Assembly (NCBI GenBank): GCA_002692605.1
Contig: NZLE01000095.1
Span: 9,523-29,032 of the forward strand
Length of the DNA stretch: 19,510 nt
From: Opitutia bacterium
GTDB taxonomy: Bacteria; Verrucomicrobiota; Verrucomicrobiia; Opitutales; Seribacteraceae
Direction: 5' to 3'
Under the pieces are notes generated by a model. The model was not told the DNA's origin, searched no databases, and was given only the letters and a program-made list of their open reading frames with translations. Numbering within the stretch: the first letter of the stretch is position 1; each line of letters starts with the position of its first letter. Made by a program: the position numbers and the translations under genes. Positions 6,865 to 16,100 of the stretch are shown here, piece by piece.

Positions 6865-8241
6865 TTATTTGGTGCCTTTTTTCCTTTTGATGGGGTCGCC
6901 TGCCCGAGGCGGGGACGTTGATTCACCGCATGCGGACATTAGCATCTTTAGTTTTTCATGCATTGCCTCGATTCGTTGCTCATGTCTGGGTTTGGACGAA
7001 AGATCATTGGTCTCATAAGGGTCGGAGACGATATCGTAAAGCTCGATGGATTTGGGCCGAAGAACCCGTTCCACTTTGCGGGCCGCCGTTTTATTGGTCT
7101 TGGCCTTTTCCATCCATTCCGCCCATGGTTTGGCGAAGAATTTTCCCTTTGAGTGAAAGTTCCCCCAGATGTGTTCCCTTTCGGGATGTCCGGTCCAGAT
7201 CAGTTTGTAGGTTTCGGTGACGATGGCCTTTTGCCAAAATGGATGGACGTTGGAAATCAGAATTTCCTTACGATGTTTTTTCACATCCTCGTTCATCCAT
7301 AAGCCCATAAGGGACTTTCCGTCAAGACGAGGGTCTTTACCTCCTGCGAAATCGATCAAAGTGGGGACGATGTCGCAGTACATCGCGAGAGCGGTGGTTT
7401 TGCGGGGTAGGATTCGCCCCTTCCAGTGAGCGAGGCAAAGGGCTCTCGAACCGTGCTCATACGGGGACCATTTCCCCCGGGGCATGGCAATGCCCTGCTC
7501 GCTCAGGAAGATTAGGATGGTGTCCTTTTCCAAGTCCATCTTATCCATAAGTTCGCGGGTTTCGCGAACTTGTTGATCGAGTACCTCGACTTCGGCTGCA
7601 TGTTTGGCCACGGCCAATCGGGCGCTTGGCGTATCAACGTAGTGGGGGCGCAGTTCAATTTGATCGGTGGGGAAGTTCGATTCCCTTCCATGATCCCAAG
7701 GATGATGAGCGTGGGTCGCTCCGATAATCACGCAAAAGGAATGCCCATTCCGCTTGGCTTGGGAAACGTATTCCTCCACTCCGTCAAAGCTGTGAACTTG
7801 GTTGGAACCGTTTGCTCCGGAAGCAAATCCGGGAATTGCGTCAATCTCGGCGGTGCCCAAACCAAAGTGTTTCTTTCCCGACAAGCCAACTTTGTAGCCC
7901 AAGGGAATCAGGTGGTCGGCGATATTTCTGACCCCTTCGCGCTTCTCCTTTCTGGCATTGGCCAGGACTCCATTGTTTTTGGGAAGTAACCCCGTGTAAA
8001 GTTCCGCGCGCAAGGGAGCGCATTGCGATACGCTGCAGTAAAAGCGGGTCATCATGATGGATTCGCTGGCCAACTGATCGATGGCCGGAGTTCTTGCCTC
8101 CTTCATCCCGGTGCAACCGAAGGCATCCCAACCCACGTCGTCCCCGATGATAACGATGAAGTTAGGCCGCTCCTTTTGAGAGAAAGCGGGGAAGGACAGA
8201 AACAAAAAAACTGAAAGGGAAATGAAATGCGAAAGCTTCAT
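6865..8241 (-). CDS. Sulfatase A, exported, formylglycine type
   Basis: I choose ATG 8241 (458 residues) because it starts a clean signal peptide, MKLSHFISLSVFLFLSFPAF, cut near SQKE; the frame is open for 26 more codons upstream, but those would overlap the preceding gene and spoil the signal. PNFIVIIGDDVGWD provides the metal ligands (D34, D35), and CAPLR (C74) with AELYTG is the C-x-P-x-R formylglycine motif. The fifth position after the Cys is Arg as required; Leu before it is less common than Ser or Thr. The enzyme should remove sulfate from an exported or imported polymer in the periplasm or at the surface. It follows the nucleotide hydrolase gene by 22 bases and precedes sulfatase B by 15. 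Its sequence differs strongly from sulfatase B, so the two probably attack different positions rather than being recent duplicates. Confidence 0.94.
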   Translation of the reverse strand: MKLSHFISLSVFLFLSFPAFSQKERPNFIVIIGDDVGWDAFGCTGMKEARTPAIDQLASESIMMTRFYCSVSQCAPLRAELYTGLLPKNNGVLANARKEKREGVRNIADHLIPLGYKVGLSGKKHFGLGTAEIDAIPGFASGANGSNQVHSFDGVEEYVSQAKRNGHSFCVIIGATHAHHPWDHGRESNFPTDQIELRPHYVDTPSARLAVAKHAAEVEVLDQQVRETRELMDKMDLEKDTILIFLSEQGIAMPRGKWSPYEHGSRALCLAHWKGRILPRKTTALAMYCDIVPTLIDFAGGKDPRLDGKSLMGLWMNEDVKKHRKEILISNVHPFWQKAIVTETYKLIWTGHPEREHIWGNFHSKGKFFAKPWAEWMEKAKTNKTAARKVERVLRPKSIELYDIVSDPYETNDLSSKPRHEQRIEAMHEKLKMLMSACGESTSPPRAGDPIKRKKGTK

Positions 8242-8263
8242 GAAAGGAAGATGGTTGCAGAAT

Positions 8264-8692
8264 CTAAGTTTGCGACAAGTGGGAAACGAACTCGGAGATT
8301 CGCCTTTTCGCTTCGCCAATTGCCCGGTAACGAATCACTTGGACTTTGGGGTTACCCGACAACATGGCGGACAGACGGAATTCGCTTTGGCTTTCATCAA
8401 AGAGACACAGGATGGGTTTGCCGATTTTTTCCGCAACTCCAATTTCGTATCCTACGCCCAGCGAAGGTTGGGAAACTTCGGCGATCACGGCGTCTGCGCA
8501 GGACAACCAGTTGAGGTCTCTCCGGTAAATCTCATCGTCTTGGAGTTGTTTTTCTCCCTCACTGCCAAGTCCGGTCGAACCCACGTGCTCGGTCAATACT
8601 TCGGCTTGCTCGGAAAGAAACTCGATGATCTCGAAATACTTGTCTTTGTCTGCACGACCGCCCCGAATGGAGCCTGCGAAATAAATCTTCAA
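8264..8692 (-). CDS. DNPH1/Rcl-like 2'-deoxynucleoside 5'-phosphate N-hydrolase (nucleoside deoxyribosyltransferase superfamily)
   Basis: This 142-residue cytoplasmic protein has no signal peptide. It matches DNPH1 (Rcl) closely: IYFAGSIRGGR (3-13) is the nucleotide-binding N-terminus, VLTEHVG (32-38) follows, RRDLNWL carries D59, equivalent to human D80, and AEVSQPSLGVGYE ends in E83, equivalent to catalytic E104. SAM (108-110) is also kept. DNPH1 splits deoxynucleoside monophosphates into base and deoxyribose 5-phosphate, cleaning abnormal nucleotides such as hydroxymethyl-dUMP. The start is TTG at 8692, set by the family N-terminus and by GAGG seven bases upstream. It overlaps the DUF1501 stop in TTGA, so translation is probably coupled. 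A nucleotide hydrolase inside an operon for exported sulfatases is unexpected. Substrate choice is inferred from similarity; a broader glycosidase role on another nucleotide or sugar is possible. Confidence 0.88.
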   Translation of the reverse strand: MKIYFAGSIRGGRADKDKYFEIIEFLSEQAEVLTEHVGSTGLGSEGEKQLQDDEIYRRDLNWLSCADAVIAEVSQPSLGVGYEIGVAEKIGKPILCLFDESQSEFRLSAMLSGNPKVQVIRYRAIGEAKRRISEFVSHLSQT

Positions 8693-10116
8693 GCGATTAC
8701 CTCGGTGATGACTTTCCCATGAACGTCGGTCAGTCGAAAATCCCTGCCTGCGTATCGGTAAGTCAATCGTTCGTGATCGAATCCGAGCAAGTGAAGCATG
8801 GTCGCATGCAAGTCATGCACGTGGACAGGTTTGTCGATGGCTTGGAAGCCGAACGGATCGGTTGCTCCGTGAACGTATCCGGGTTTGACTCCTCCTCCGG
8901 CCATCCAAACGGTAAACCCATGGTGATTGTGATCGCGGCCATTGATCTTTCCGGCGTTGGATCCGGGTTTGGGCAGTTCCACAGTGGGCGTTCTTCCGAA
9001 CTCTCCTCCCCAAAGCACCAAGGTCTCTTCCAGAAGCCCCCGCTCCTTGAGGTCCGTGAGCAGGGCACCGATGGCTTGGTCGCATTCCTCTGCCAGTCTG
9101 CGGTGGTTCTTTTCGATTTCATCATGACTGTCCCAGGGTTGGGCTTTACCGTGCCAGAGTTGAACGAATCGGACTCCTCGTTCCACGAGTCGGCGGGCCA
9201 TCAGACATTGTTTGGCATGAACGCCCTCCCCGTAGGATTCCCGAATCCTTTGAGGTTCCTTGGAAACGTCAAAGGCATCGCTTGCCTCCATTTGCATGCG
9301 GTAAGCCAATTCGAAGGAACGTATTCGCGCCTCCAAGCGGTCGTCGGTGGGCCGCAGGGCGGCATGATGCCGATTGAGTTTTGCAAGCAGTTGGAGTTGG
9401 GGGGCTTGTCGCTCGACCGGACGCGAGGGGTTGAGGTTGGGAATGATTTCGTCCTCCGCCTTGCGGGCCGGGTTTACGTAAGTCCCCTGATAAATTCCTG
9501 GTAGAAAGGCGGAGCGCCAGTTTTGGGTTTCGGTCACGGGGTAGCCGTTGGGGCAGAGGACCACAAATCCGGGGAGGTTGTTGTTTTCCGTTCCCAAACC
9601 ATAAGTGACCCAGGAGCCCATACTCGGCCGAACCAATTGATTTTCCCCGCAATTCATGAGCATCAGCGAAGGTTCGTGGTTGGGTACGTCCGCTTGCATG
9701 GACCGAATGACGCACAAGTCATCGGCATGCTTGGCCACATGGGGGAAGAGTTCGCTGACCGGCAGTCCCGATTGGCCATGGCGCTTGAAGGAAAAGGGGG
9801 AGCCAAAGGCGGCGCCGGTCTTGCGTTCGGTTTTGAAGCGATTCTCCTCAGGCAAAAGCTTTCCATGCCACTTATTGAGTTCGGGCTTCGGGTCGAAGGT
9901 ATCCATGTGGGAGGGACCGCCGTTCATGAATAGATGGATGACTCTTTTGGCCTTGGGGGCGAAATGCGGGCCTCTTGGAGCCATGGGGTCAATGCCCTTG
10001 CCATACCCTGCGAAGGGGTTGAGCAAAGGAGCAAGGGCGGACAAACCAAAGCCCATGCCGCACTGACCCAGAAAGCCTCTGCGAGATATTTGAAAGTCGT
10101 TCAGGTGGGAATTCAT
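8689..10116 (-). CDS. DUF1501 family Tat-exported protein
   Basis: The 475 residues begin with a twin-arginine signal, SRRGFLG at 11-17, followed by a hydrophobic stretch to about residue 40, so the folded protein should be exported by Tat. The body is typical DUF1501: VIHLFMNGGPSHMDTFDPKP (59-78), then WGGEFGRTPTVE, GRDHNHHGFTVWMAGGG and DLHATMLHLLGFDHERLTY near the C-terminus. The family resembles the alkaline phosphatase/sulfatase superfamily in its metal-site motifs, but its reaction is unproven. In planctomycetes and verrucomicrobia DUF1501 genes almost always follow a DUF1549/DUF1553 (PSD1) gene, as here: ATG 10116 overlaps the preceding TAA by one base (TAATG). That fixed pairing suggests a two-protein complex. 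Its 3' end overlaps the nucleotide hydrolase start. Confidence 0.95.
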   Translation of the reverse strand: MNSHLNDFQISRRGFLGQCGMGFGLSALAPLLNPFAGYGKGIDPMAPRGPHFAPKAKRVIHLFMNGGPSHMDTFDPKPELNKWHGKLLPEENRFKTERKTGAAFGSPFSFKRHGQSGLPVSELFPHVAKHADDLCVIRSMQADVPNHEPSLMLMNCGENQLVRPSMGSWVTYGLGTENNNLPGFVVLCPNGYPVTETQNWRSAFLPGIYQGTYVNPARKAEDEIIPNLNPSRPVERQAPQLQLLAKLNRHHAALRPTDDRLEARIRSFELAYRMQMEASDAFDVSKEPQRIRESYGEGVHAKQCLMARRLVERGVRFVQLWHGKAQPWDSHDEIEKNHRRLAEECDQAIGALLTDLKERGLLEETLVLWGGEFGRTPTVELPKPGSNAGKINGRDHNHHGFTVWMAGGGVKPGYVHGATDPFGFQAIDKPVHVHDLHATMLHLLGFDHERLTYRYAGRDFRLTDVHGKVITEVIA

Positions 10117-12521
10117 TAGTCGACGAAGAAAAATTCGTTGGATACCAACAAGGTTTGACCAAGATCTTCAACCTTGGCAAGCGATGCTTTGTCTCCGAGA
10201 AAATCTTGCGCGGTTCGGAGTTCCTGCGGTTTCGGGGGGCGGGAAAGAATTCGGGCATACAGGAAACGAGAGATCGTTTCCGCTCTTTTTGCGGGATTCC
10301 GGGCCGCAAGATCGATCGAGTCTTGGGCGAGCTTTTGGGCCCGTTCGATGACAAAGGGATCATTCAAGGCAAAGAGAGCTTGTTGTGGGACCGTGGTCTC
10401 GACACGCTTGGGAGCATGAATGTTGGGGTTGGCGAAATCGAAGACGCTCAAGGTGGGTTCGAGATTTTGTCGGTCCACGAACCCATATACGCCACGGCGT
10501 TTGCTGAATGGTGGCTTAAGCATCTGTTGTGGCAAGCCTCCCATGTGGAGATCCAATTCCTCGGAAACTTGCAGCATGCCGTCCCGCATCGCTTCGAAAG
10601 AAAGTCTCTTTGCATTCATCGAGGAAAGGTAGAGGTTCTCCGGGTCTTTGGGATCCAAGGTGAAGCTGGATCTTCGGTAGGTTTGGGAGAGAAGGATTTC
10701 GCGAATGAGCGACTTGATTTTCCATCCATTCTCACGAAAGCGAGTGGACAGATAGTCAAGGAGCATGGGATGGGTGGGGTGATCACCCATCAACCCGAAA
10801 TCACTGGGAGTGCGGACAATTCCCTTGCCCACCAAGTGGGCCCAAATCCGATTGACCATAACCCGGGCGGTCAAGGGGTTGTGGGGAGACAAAATGGATT
10901 CGGCCAACTCCAAGCGTCCGCTTCCCTTGGAATAATGCTTTCTTGGTTGATCCGCAGGAGAAAGGGCAACGAGAAACCTTCTCGGTACCTGATCTCCGCG
11001 GTTATTGAAGTTTCCGCGCAGAAAAATTCGAGGTTCGCTGATTTTCGCGTTATCCTGAAGGGTCATGGCTCGAGGAGGGGAACCCGGGTGTTCGGCCCGA
11101 TGCTTTTCCACTTTTGCTCTCAAGGCGTTGGTTCGGTTGCGGGCCTTGGTGTCATAGTGCTTTTCCAGTTCGGCGGAGGAAAGATGGACGGGGAAGTTTG
11201 ATGCGGTGACGGCATGCTCGATTCCCTTTTTCGAATCACTCGTTTTGGTTCGCCGGATGGCTTGCGACAAGGCTTCGGCATACCACTGGGTCACTTCAGT
11301 CAATCCCACGAGTTGCGGGCCTTGAAGCTTGGAGCGAAGAAAGGCAGGCAAGGACGGATTATCGTTCTTTTTCCATTGAGCGATCATCGATATTGCATCT
11401 TTTGACCGTGAAAGGGAGAGGAGTGGAGTCAGGAAGGAAACCTTTCCTTTCGATTTTACTTCGAGATAGGTTCGCCAAGCCTTGGCCAATTTGGGGAAAA
11501 GCTTTCTTTTGGCGGCCTGAGCTTCGAAGTCATTCTCATTCAGATGAGAACCCTCCAGAGTAAGTTCCAGATAAGCCATGATTCCCTTTTCGGATTGGGC
11601 GAATTGGAGTTGTTCGTCGAGATAATCGTCCACTTGATGCTGAAGTTTCTCAAGTTCGGCTTTGAATTCCAGATAAAGTTTGGAATCTTCGTTCGAAGAA
11701 CCAATCAAAGGGAGTTCCTCGGGTTCGCTGGAAGCGTTGAAAATACCGTAAAGAGAATAATAGTCCTCTTGAGGGACGGGATCATGGAAATGATCATGAC
11801 AACGGGCGCAGGCTACGGTAAATCCCATCAAACCACGGGTCACCAAGTCAATCCGGTCATCGATGATGAGTTGCTTGCGGTTGAGGAAGCGTGGACCTGC
11901 GGTGAGAAAACCGAGGGCCGCCAAGTCGGGGTGATTGGGAGAAGGGACAAGGGCATCGGCGGCCAGCTGTTTGCGAATGAAGTCATCGTAGGGCATGTCT
12001 TGGTTCAAAGCCTTGATCACCCAATCTCGGTAGGTGTAGGCGAAGGGATAACTTCGGCTTTCTCCTCCCGCGAGATACCCTTTGGTGTCGGCATACCTGG
12101 CGACGTCCAGCCAATGTCGTCCCCACCGTTCACCGAACCGCGGGGAAGACAAAAGACGGTCGATGAGTTCGGAGTATGCTTGGGGGCTCTTGTCTTCAAC
12201 GAATCGATCGATTTCCTCAAGGGTTGGTTTTAATCCATGCAAGTCATGATATAGGCGACGAATTAAGGTTTTGCGGTTGGCGGGTGGAGCGGGAGAAAGA
12301 TTCTGTTGCCTTAATCGCTCCAGGACAAACGCATCGATGGCTCGAAGGTTTTCCGAAGCCAAGGGAATGCTTGGCTGAGCGATAGGCTGAAAAGCCCAGT
12401 GAGTCTTTGAGTTTTCCAAGGCAATTTCGAAGCTCGACTTGGCCAGGATGGGAAGGCAAGCAAAGAGAGCGACTAAAAGAGTCGCGTGGGATTTCCACTC
12501 TACGGGTTTTGACAATGACAT
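10116..12521 (-). CDS. PSD1-type exported protein, DUF1549 plus DUF1553
   Basis: This 801-residue protein has a short N-terminal hydrophobic segment (about residues 12-28) as a signal peptide or anchor. DUF1549 covers about 57-262, with RFGERWGRHWLDVARYADT and ACARCHDHFHDP. DUF1553 covers about 535-790, with NPLTARVMVNRIW, HPMLLDYL, LSFEAMRDGML and VPQQALFALNDPFV. Many homologues carry an extra N-terminal cytochrome domain (PSCyt1); it is missing here, so this is a short form. CARCH looks like a haem motif but is a standard part of DUF1549, and haem binding there is not shown. The function of the family is unknown; co-occurrence with DUF1501 and sulfatases points to polysaccharide use. It is the first gene of the five-gene operon and has a good promoter candidate upstream. 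The ATG at 12521 has only a distant AGGA. Confidence 0.95.
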   Translation of the reverse strand: MSLSKPVEWKSHATLLVALFACLPILAKSSFEIALENSKTHWAFQPIAQPSIPLASENLRAIDAFVLERLRQQNLSPAPPANRKTLIRRLYHDLHGLKPTLEEIDRFVEDKSPQAYSELIDRLLSSPRFGERWGRHWLDVARYADTKGYLAGGESRSYPFAYTYRDWVIKALNQDMPYDDFIRKQLAADALVPSPNHPDLAALGFLTAGPRFLNRKQLIIDDRIDLVTRGLMGFTVACARCHDHFHDPVPQEDYYSLYGIFNASSEPEELPLIGSSNEDSKLYLEFKAELEKLQHQVDDYLDEQLQFAQSEKGIMAYLELTLEGSHLNENDFEAQAAKRKLFPKLAKAWRTYLEVKSKGKVSFLTPLLSLSRSKDAISMIAQWKKNDNPSLPAFLRSKLQGPQLVGLTEVTQWYAEALSQAIRRTKTSDSKKGIEHAVTASNFPVHLSSAELEKHYDTKARNRTNALRAKVEKHRAEHPGSPPRAMTLQDNAKISEPRIFLRGNFNNRGDQVPRRFLVALSPADQPRKHYSKGSGRLELAESILSPHNPLTARVMVNRIWAHLVGKGIVRTPSDFGLMGDHPTHPMLLDYLSTRFRENGWKIKSLIREILLSQTYRRSSFTLDPKDPENLYLSSMNAKRLSFEAMRDGMLQVSEELDLHMGGLPQQMLKPPFSKRRGVYGFVDRQNLEPTLSVFDFANPNIHAPKRVETTVPQQALFALNDPFVIERAQKLAQDSIDLAARNPAKRAETISRFLYARILSRPPKPQELRTAQDFLGDKASLAKVEDLGQTLLVSNEFFFVD

Positions 12522-12541
12522 ATGACCGATTCTTTCCTTGT

Positions 12542-12570
12542 ACTCTAGCTTCGGAGCTTAACCGAGTCAA
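12542..12570 (-). promoter_or_regulatory. Promoter candidate of the PSD1-DUF1501-DNPH1-sulfatase operon
   Basis: On the - strand TTGACT (12570-12565) and TAGAGT (12547-12542) are separated by exactly 17 bases. Matches to the sigma70 boxes are 5 of 6 and 4 of 6. Transcription would begin near 12535, about 14 bases before ATG 12521. This is the best promoter match I found in the window, and it lies in the only gap that could serve all five genes. Confidence 0.5.
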
Positions 12571-12673
12571 TGTGGGGACAAATGGATTTCTCTTTTTTTT
12601 AGGTAGGCAACCGGGCTCCGCTCATTGCCCTTCTCGGTAAGAATCCTTTCCTGACCGAACGCGGAATTGAGGG

Positions 12674-12702
12674 TTGGCAGCCGGAAAAGGCATCGCTATC
12701 CT
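12674..12702 (+). promoter_or_regulatory. Promoter candidate of the DCC / haem-dehydrogenase pair
   Basis: TTGGCA (12674-12679), a 17-base spacer and TATCCT (12697-12702) match the sigma70 boxes at 5 of 6 and 4 of 6. The expected start of transcription, 6-8 bases on, falls at or beside the A of ATG 12709. If real, the mRNA is leaderless, which agrees with the absence of a Shine-Dalgarno site before this gene. Confidence 0.4.
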
Positions 12703-12708
12703 CCAGAC

Positions 12709-13107
12709 ATGGAGGGAAAGTTTGAGAAGGTCATTCTTTTCGATGGCATCTGCGGTCTTTGCAATGCATGGGTCGATTTCGTCCAGCGCCGCAAACGGGG
12801 AAAAATATTCAAGTTTGCCACGCTTCAGGGTAATTTTGCCCAAAGCAGAGTTCCACAAGCGGTCCAAAGCTTGGACTCGGTGGTGTTGATTTCGGGAGAT
12901 CGGATTTTCTACAAGTCCAGCGCCGCCATCCGCATCCTCTGCGACCTTGGTGGCTTCTGGAAACTGTCCTCTTTTTTTCTGGTCATACCTTCGTTCCTGC
13001 GGGATGGAATGTACGATCTGGTTGCGTTCAACCGATATCGACTCTTCGGAAAGCTGGAAAGTTGCCGAATGCCCACGGCGGAAGAGAAGGAGAGTTTCCT
13101 TGACTAA
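12709..13107 (+). CDS. DCC-family (DUF393) thiol-disulfide oxidoreductase-like protein
   Basis: The 132-residue protein starts at ATG 12709; an upstream TTG in the same frame would add 14 basic residues and lies within the promoter region. FDGICGLCNAWVDF (11-24) is the defining DxxCxxCN motif, with C15 and C18 as a possible redox pair, followed by FKFATLQG and the C-terminal FNRYRLFGK typical of the family. Members are small, probably thioredoxin-like, and their true reaction is unproven. There is no signal peptide, so it should be cytoplasmic. It lies 60 bases upstream of the haem-dehydrogenase gene on the same strand and may share its transcript. A functional link with cytochrome maturation is tempting but unsupported, because that work takes place outside the cytoplasm. 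Confidence 0.9.
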   Translation: MEGKFEKVILFDGICGLCNAWVDFVQRRKRGKIFKFATLQGNFAQSRVPQAVQSLDSVVLISGDRIFYKSSAAIRILCDLGGFWKLSSFFLVIPSFLRDGMYDLVAFNRYRLFGKLESCRMPTAEEKESFLD

Positions 13108-13155
13108 TTGGCTCTTGGGAGATTTCAGGGGTTGGTTAACGTCGGAATTTGAAAT

Positions 13156-13160
13156 AGGAG
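13156..13160 (+). promoter_or_regulatory. Shine-Dalgarno site of the haem-dehydrogenase gene
   Basis: AGGAG lies seven bases before ATG 13168, an ideal spacing. It is one of only two clear ribosome sites in the window and settles the start of this gene. Confidence 0.7.
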
Positions 13161-13167
13161 AATCATA

Positions 13168-16100
13168 ATGAGTCCCTCTTCGCTTTTGTGTCTTTTAAAT
13201 CTCTGTCTTTTCGCGAGTCTCGGAATGGCAGCTCCGGACCGGATGCGGTTTGCCATGGAAGACCGTCCGATCGAGGGCGTCCCCGTGGAAGCCTTCGAAC
13301 TTATCGATGAGAACCTGACCATTGAGTTGTGGGCTCGTTCACCGTTGATCTATTCTCCGGTAGCCATGGATTTTGATGCCCAAGGTAGGCTTTGGTTGAC
13401 CGAGGGCATTGACTACCAGAGAGGTTTGCGAATTGAAGAGGGCCGATCCATCATGGTCCTGGAAGACCAAGATGGGGATGGGGAGGCGGACTCATCCCAC
13501 GTATTCGTTACGGAGAAGGAAATTCGTCATGCTCCGTTGGGCATTGCTGTGTTTGATAATCGAATCGTTCTTTCCGCAACGCCATCGATTATCGTCTACA
13601 CCGACGTGGACCGAGATGCGGTCTTTGATCCGAAGATCGATCGTCGAGAAGTTTTTTTGGATGGTTTTCAAAACAAGAACCATGATCATTCCGTTCATGG
13701 GGTTGTGGGAGGGCCCAGCGGGCAATGGCATTTCTCCTTTGGGAATTGCGGGGCCGACTTGACGACGAAGGATGGGAAGCGATTTGTGGCCGCATCGTAT
13801 TACGGATACCCAGAGGCCATTGGCTCAAAAAGTTCGGATGGCGAGGTTTACGTCGGAGGGATGAGTATGCGGATCAATCCGGACGGCACGGGGCTAACGC
13901 CAACGGGAGAAAATATGCGGAATTCGCACGATATGTTCGTCACTTCTCAGGGAGATCTGCTTCAAAGTGATAACGATGACCCGGCTCATGCTCGCATAAG
14001 TTGGGTGATGGAAGGAGCCAATATGGGATATGCGGACTTGATTGATGGAAGCCGGTCATGGGAAGAGGTGGCGAAAACCTGGGAGGAACCGGCGGGATGG
14101 AGCAAGAGTCGTCGCTTCTCTCGTTCTCATTGGCGGGAGAATTATCCGGGGGCGTTTCCTCCTGGAAACGTTTACGGAGCCGGGTCACCGACAGGAAACG
14201 TTTACGTCGAAGACAACGCCCTTGGCATGGCAGGAACGTACCTGGTCGCCTGTATGGTAAGGAAGGAAGTGATGGCTTGTTATCCCCAATGGAAGGATGG
14301 GTATTTGGAAATGGGAAAACAAAAGCCACTGATCCGGTTAAAGGAAGACCGTAAAAGTGAATTTTTTCTTCCTACCGATCTCGCCCTCGCTCCGGATGGC
14401 TCCTTGTTTCTGGCTGACTTTTACAATGATACCAGTCGGGGAACCAATCAGGTCAGTGGCAGCATTTATCGGATCAGCCGTAAGGATGGCGCCTTACTCA
14501 AGTTTCCCGAGGTTGACTTTAATTCGGTGGATGGTCTGCTGTCCGCTCTGGAGAGCCCGGCCGTCAACGTCCGTAGTCATGCCGCATCCCAGTTGGTGAA
14601 AAAAGGGCAAGGGGCGGTTGAGGCGGTCTTGGCCTTTTTAAAGGAGAACGACGAGGATCCTGCTCTTTCCTCACGGGCTATGTGGGTGCTCGCCCAATTG
14701 GGGGAGGATGGGCGGAAAGTGGTGGAATCCCATTTGGATGATGGAAAGGGGGAGCAGGCTCACGTGGTGGCTTACCGGGCTCTGCGTCTGGCGGATCCAA
14801 TCAGTCTCTTGGAGCGCGCCGCCGAATCCGCCGCCTCCAAGTTTCTTTCGGTTCGCCGGGAAGTGGCGCTTAGCCTGAAACCTTTTCCTTTCGAGGATTG
14901 CTCGGAGATCCTTTCCGAACTGATCGACTCTTACGATGGAGGCAACCGCTACTATCTTGAAGCTTTGGGCATTGCCTTCTCGGGAAAGGAGGCCGAGGTT
15001 TTCCGGGAGTTGGTTTCGCTGAAGCACCCTGTTCCGGCAATTTGGTCCGCTAAAGCCAAAAACCTCGCTTGGCGACTGCACACACCGGAGGCGATTCGAG
15101 CCCTGGACATCTGCTTGCGCGCTCAAAGACCGCCGGTGGATGAGTTTCGCCGCCTTGCCATGGCCTTCGCCAGTTTTCGGAACCAAGAGGAACGACTCGA
15201 CCGGATCACCCGCCTTCGGGCTTTGGGGAAGTTGCCCGACTTTAAGGCTCGTTATTACCAGCAAACCATTGAGGAAATTATCCGCAAGGACCTTAATGAT
15301 TTGCAGGGTGAACTGATGGAAAGCAGTTATCTTGTCCCCCAAGTGTTCGGAGCAGTCAGCGAAGTTTCCAAACCCTCGGAGATCGCCCTGTTGCAAGGAG
15401 ATCCTGCAGCGGGTAAGTTGGTTGCCGCGAAATGCTATCTTTGCCACAAAATCGAAGGGGTCGGAGTGGGATTTGGCCCGGATCTGACTCATTGGGGCAA
15501 GGAACGTACGATCGAGGAAATCGTCAGGGAGATCGTATATCCCGACGAAAAGCTGGCTCACGGATATGAGAAGCCGGTACGCTTGGTTTCGAAAAAGACG
15601 GGACAGACGGCAGAGGGCTTTCTTTCCAACTACAGTTGGCACGCGGGTTCGCTCAAATTGAAGATTATGGGGGGGGAGACTCGTAAAATCCTCTTTCGAA
15701 GGGCCGGAGCCAAAGTCGAGTACCTCAACGAATCCTGGATGCCTTCTGCCGCTGAAATGGGAATGAGCGATCAGGATCTGGTCGATCTGGCGGTCTATCT
15801 GCAAACCACGGGCTCGGAAGCCCCGCCCGCCACACCTCACCTGGACGAACCGGTTCCGCCAATCGGAAACGAACCGGGTTGGCAGGTCCTGACCGGAAAT
15901 GATTTCCTGAACGTCAATTGCATGGAGGATACTTGGAGGTGGGAATTGGGGCATGCCTATTGCACGGGTAAGCCCACGGGCGTAATTCGTTTCCGCGAAC
16001 CCCTTCGAGATTTTGAACTTTTGCTCGAATGGAAACACAAGAAAAAGGGAGGCAACTCCGGAGTATTCGTTTGGGCAACGCCAAACAGCATCGCCAAACT

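Noticed and set aside
10155..11201. A 348-codon + strand frame antisense to the PSD1 gene
   Set aside because: It is the shadow of the DUF1553 coding frame and has no recognisable motif or ribosome site.
11796..11810. CARCH in the PSD1 protein as a c-type haem site
   Set aside because: The motif is a standard part of DUF1549, and this protein lacks the separate PSCyt1 cytochrome domain. Haem attachment cannot be claimed.
12591..12600. A run of eight T bases upstream of the DCC gene, terminator-like
   Set aside because: No stem precedes it and no + strand gene ends nearby.
12709..13107. DCC protein as a maturation factor for the neighbouring cytochrome
   Set aside because: It has no signal peptide or membrane segment, and cytochrome c assembly takes place outside the cytoplasm. 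Adjacency alone is not enough.
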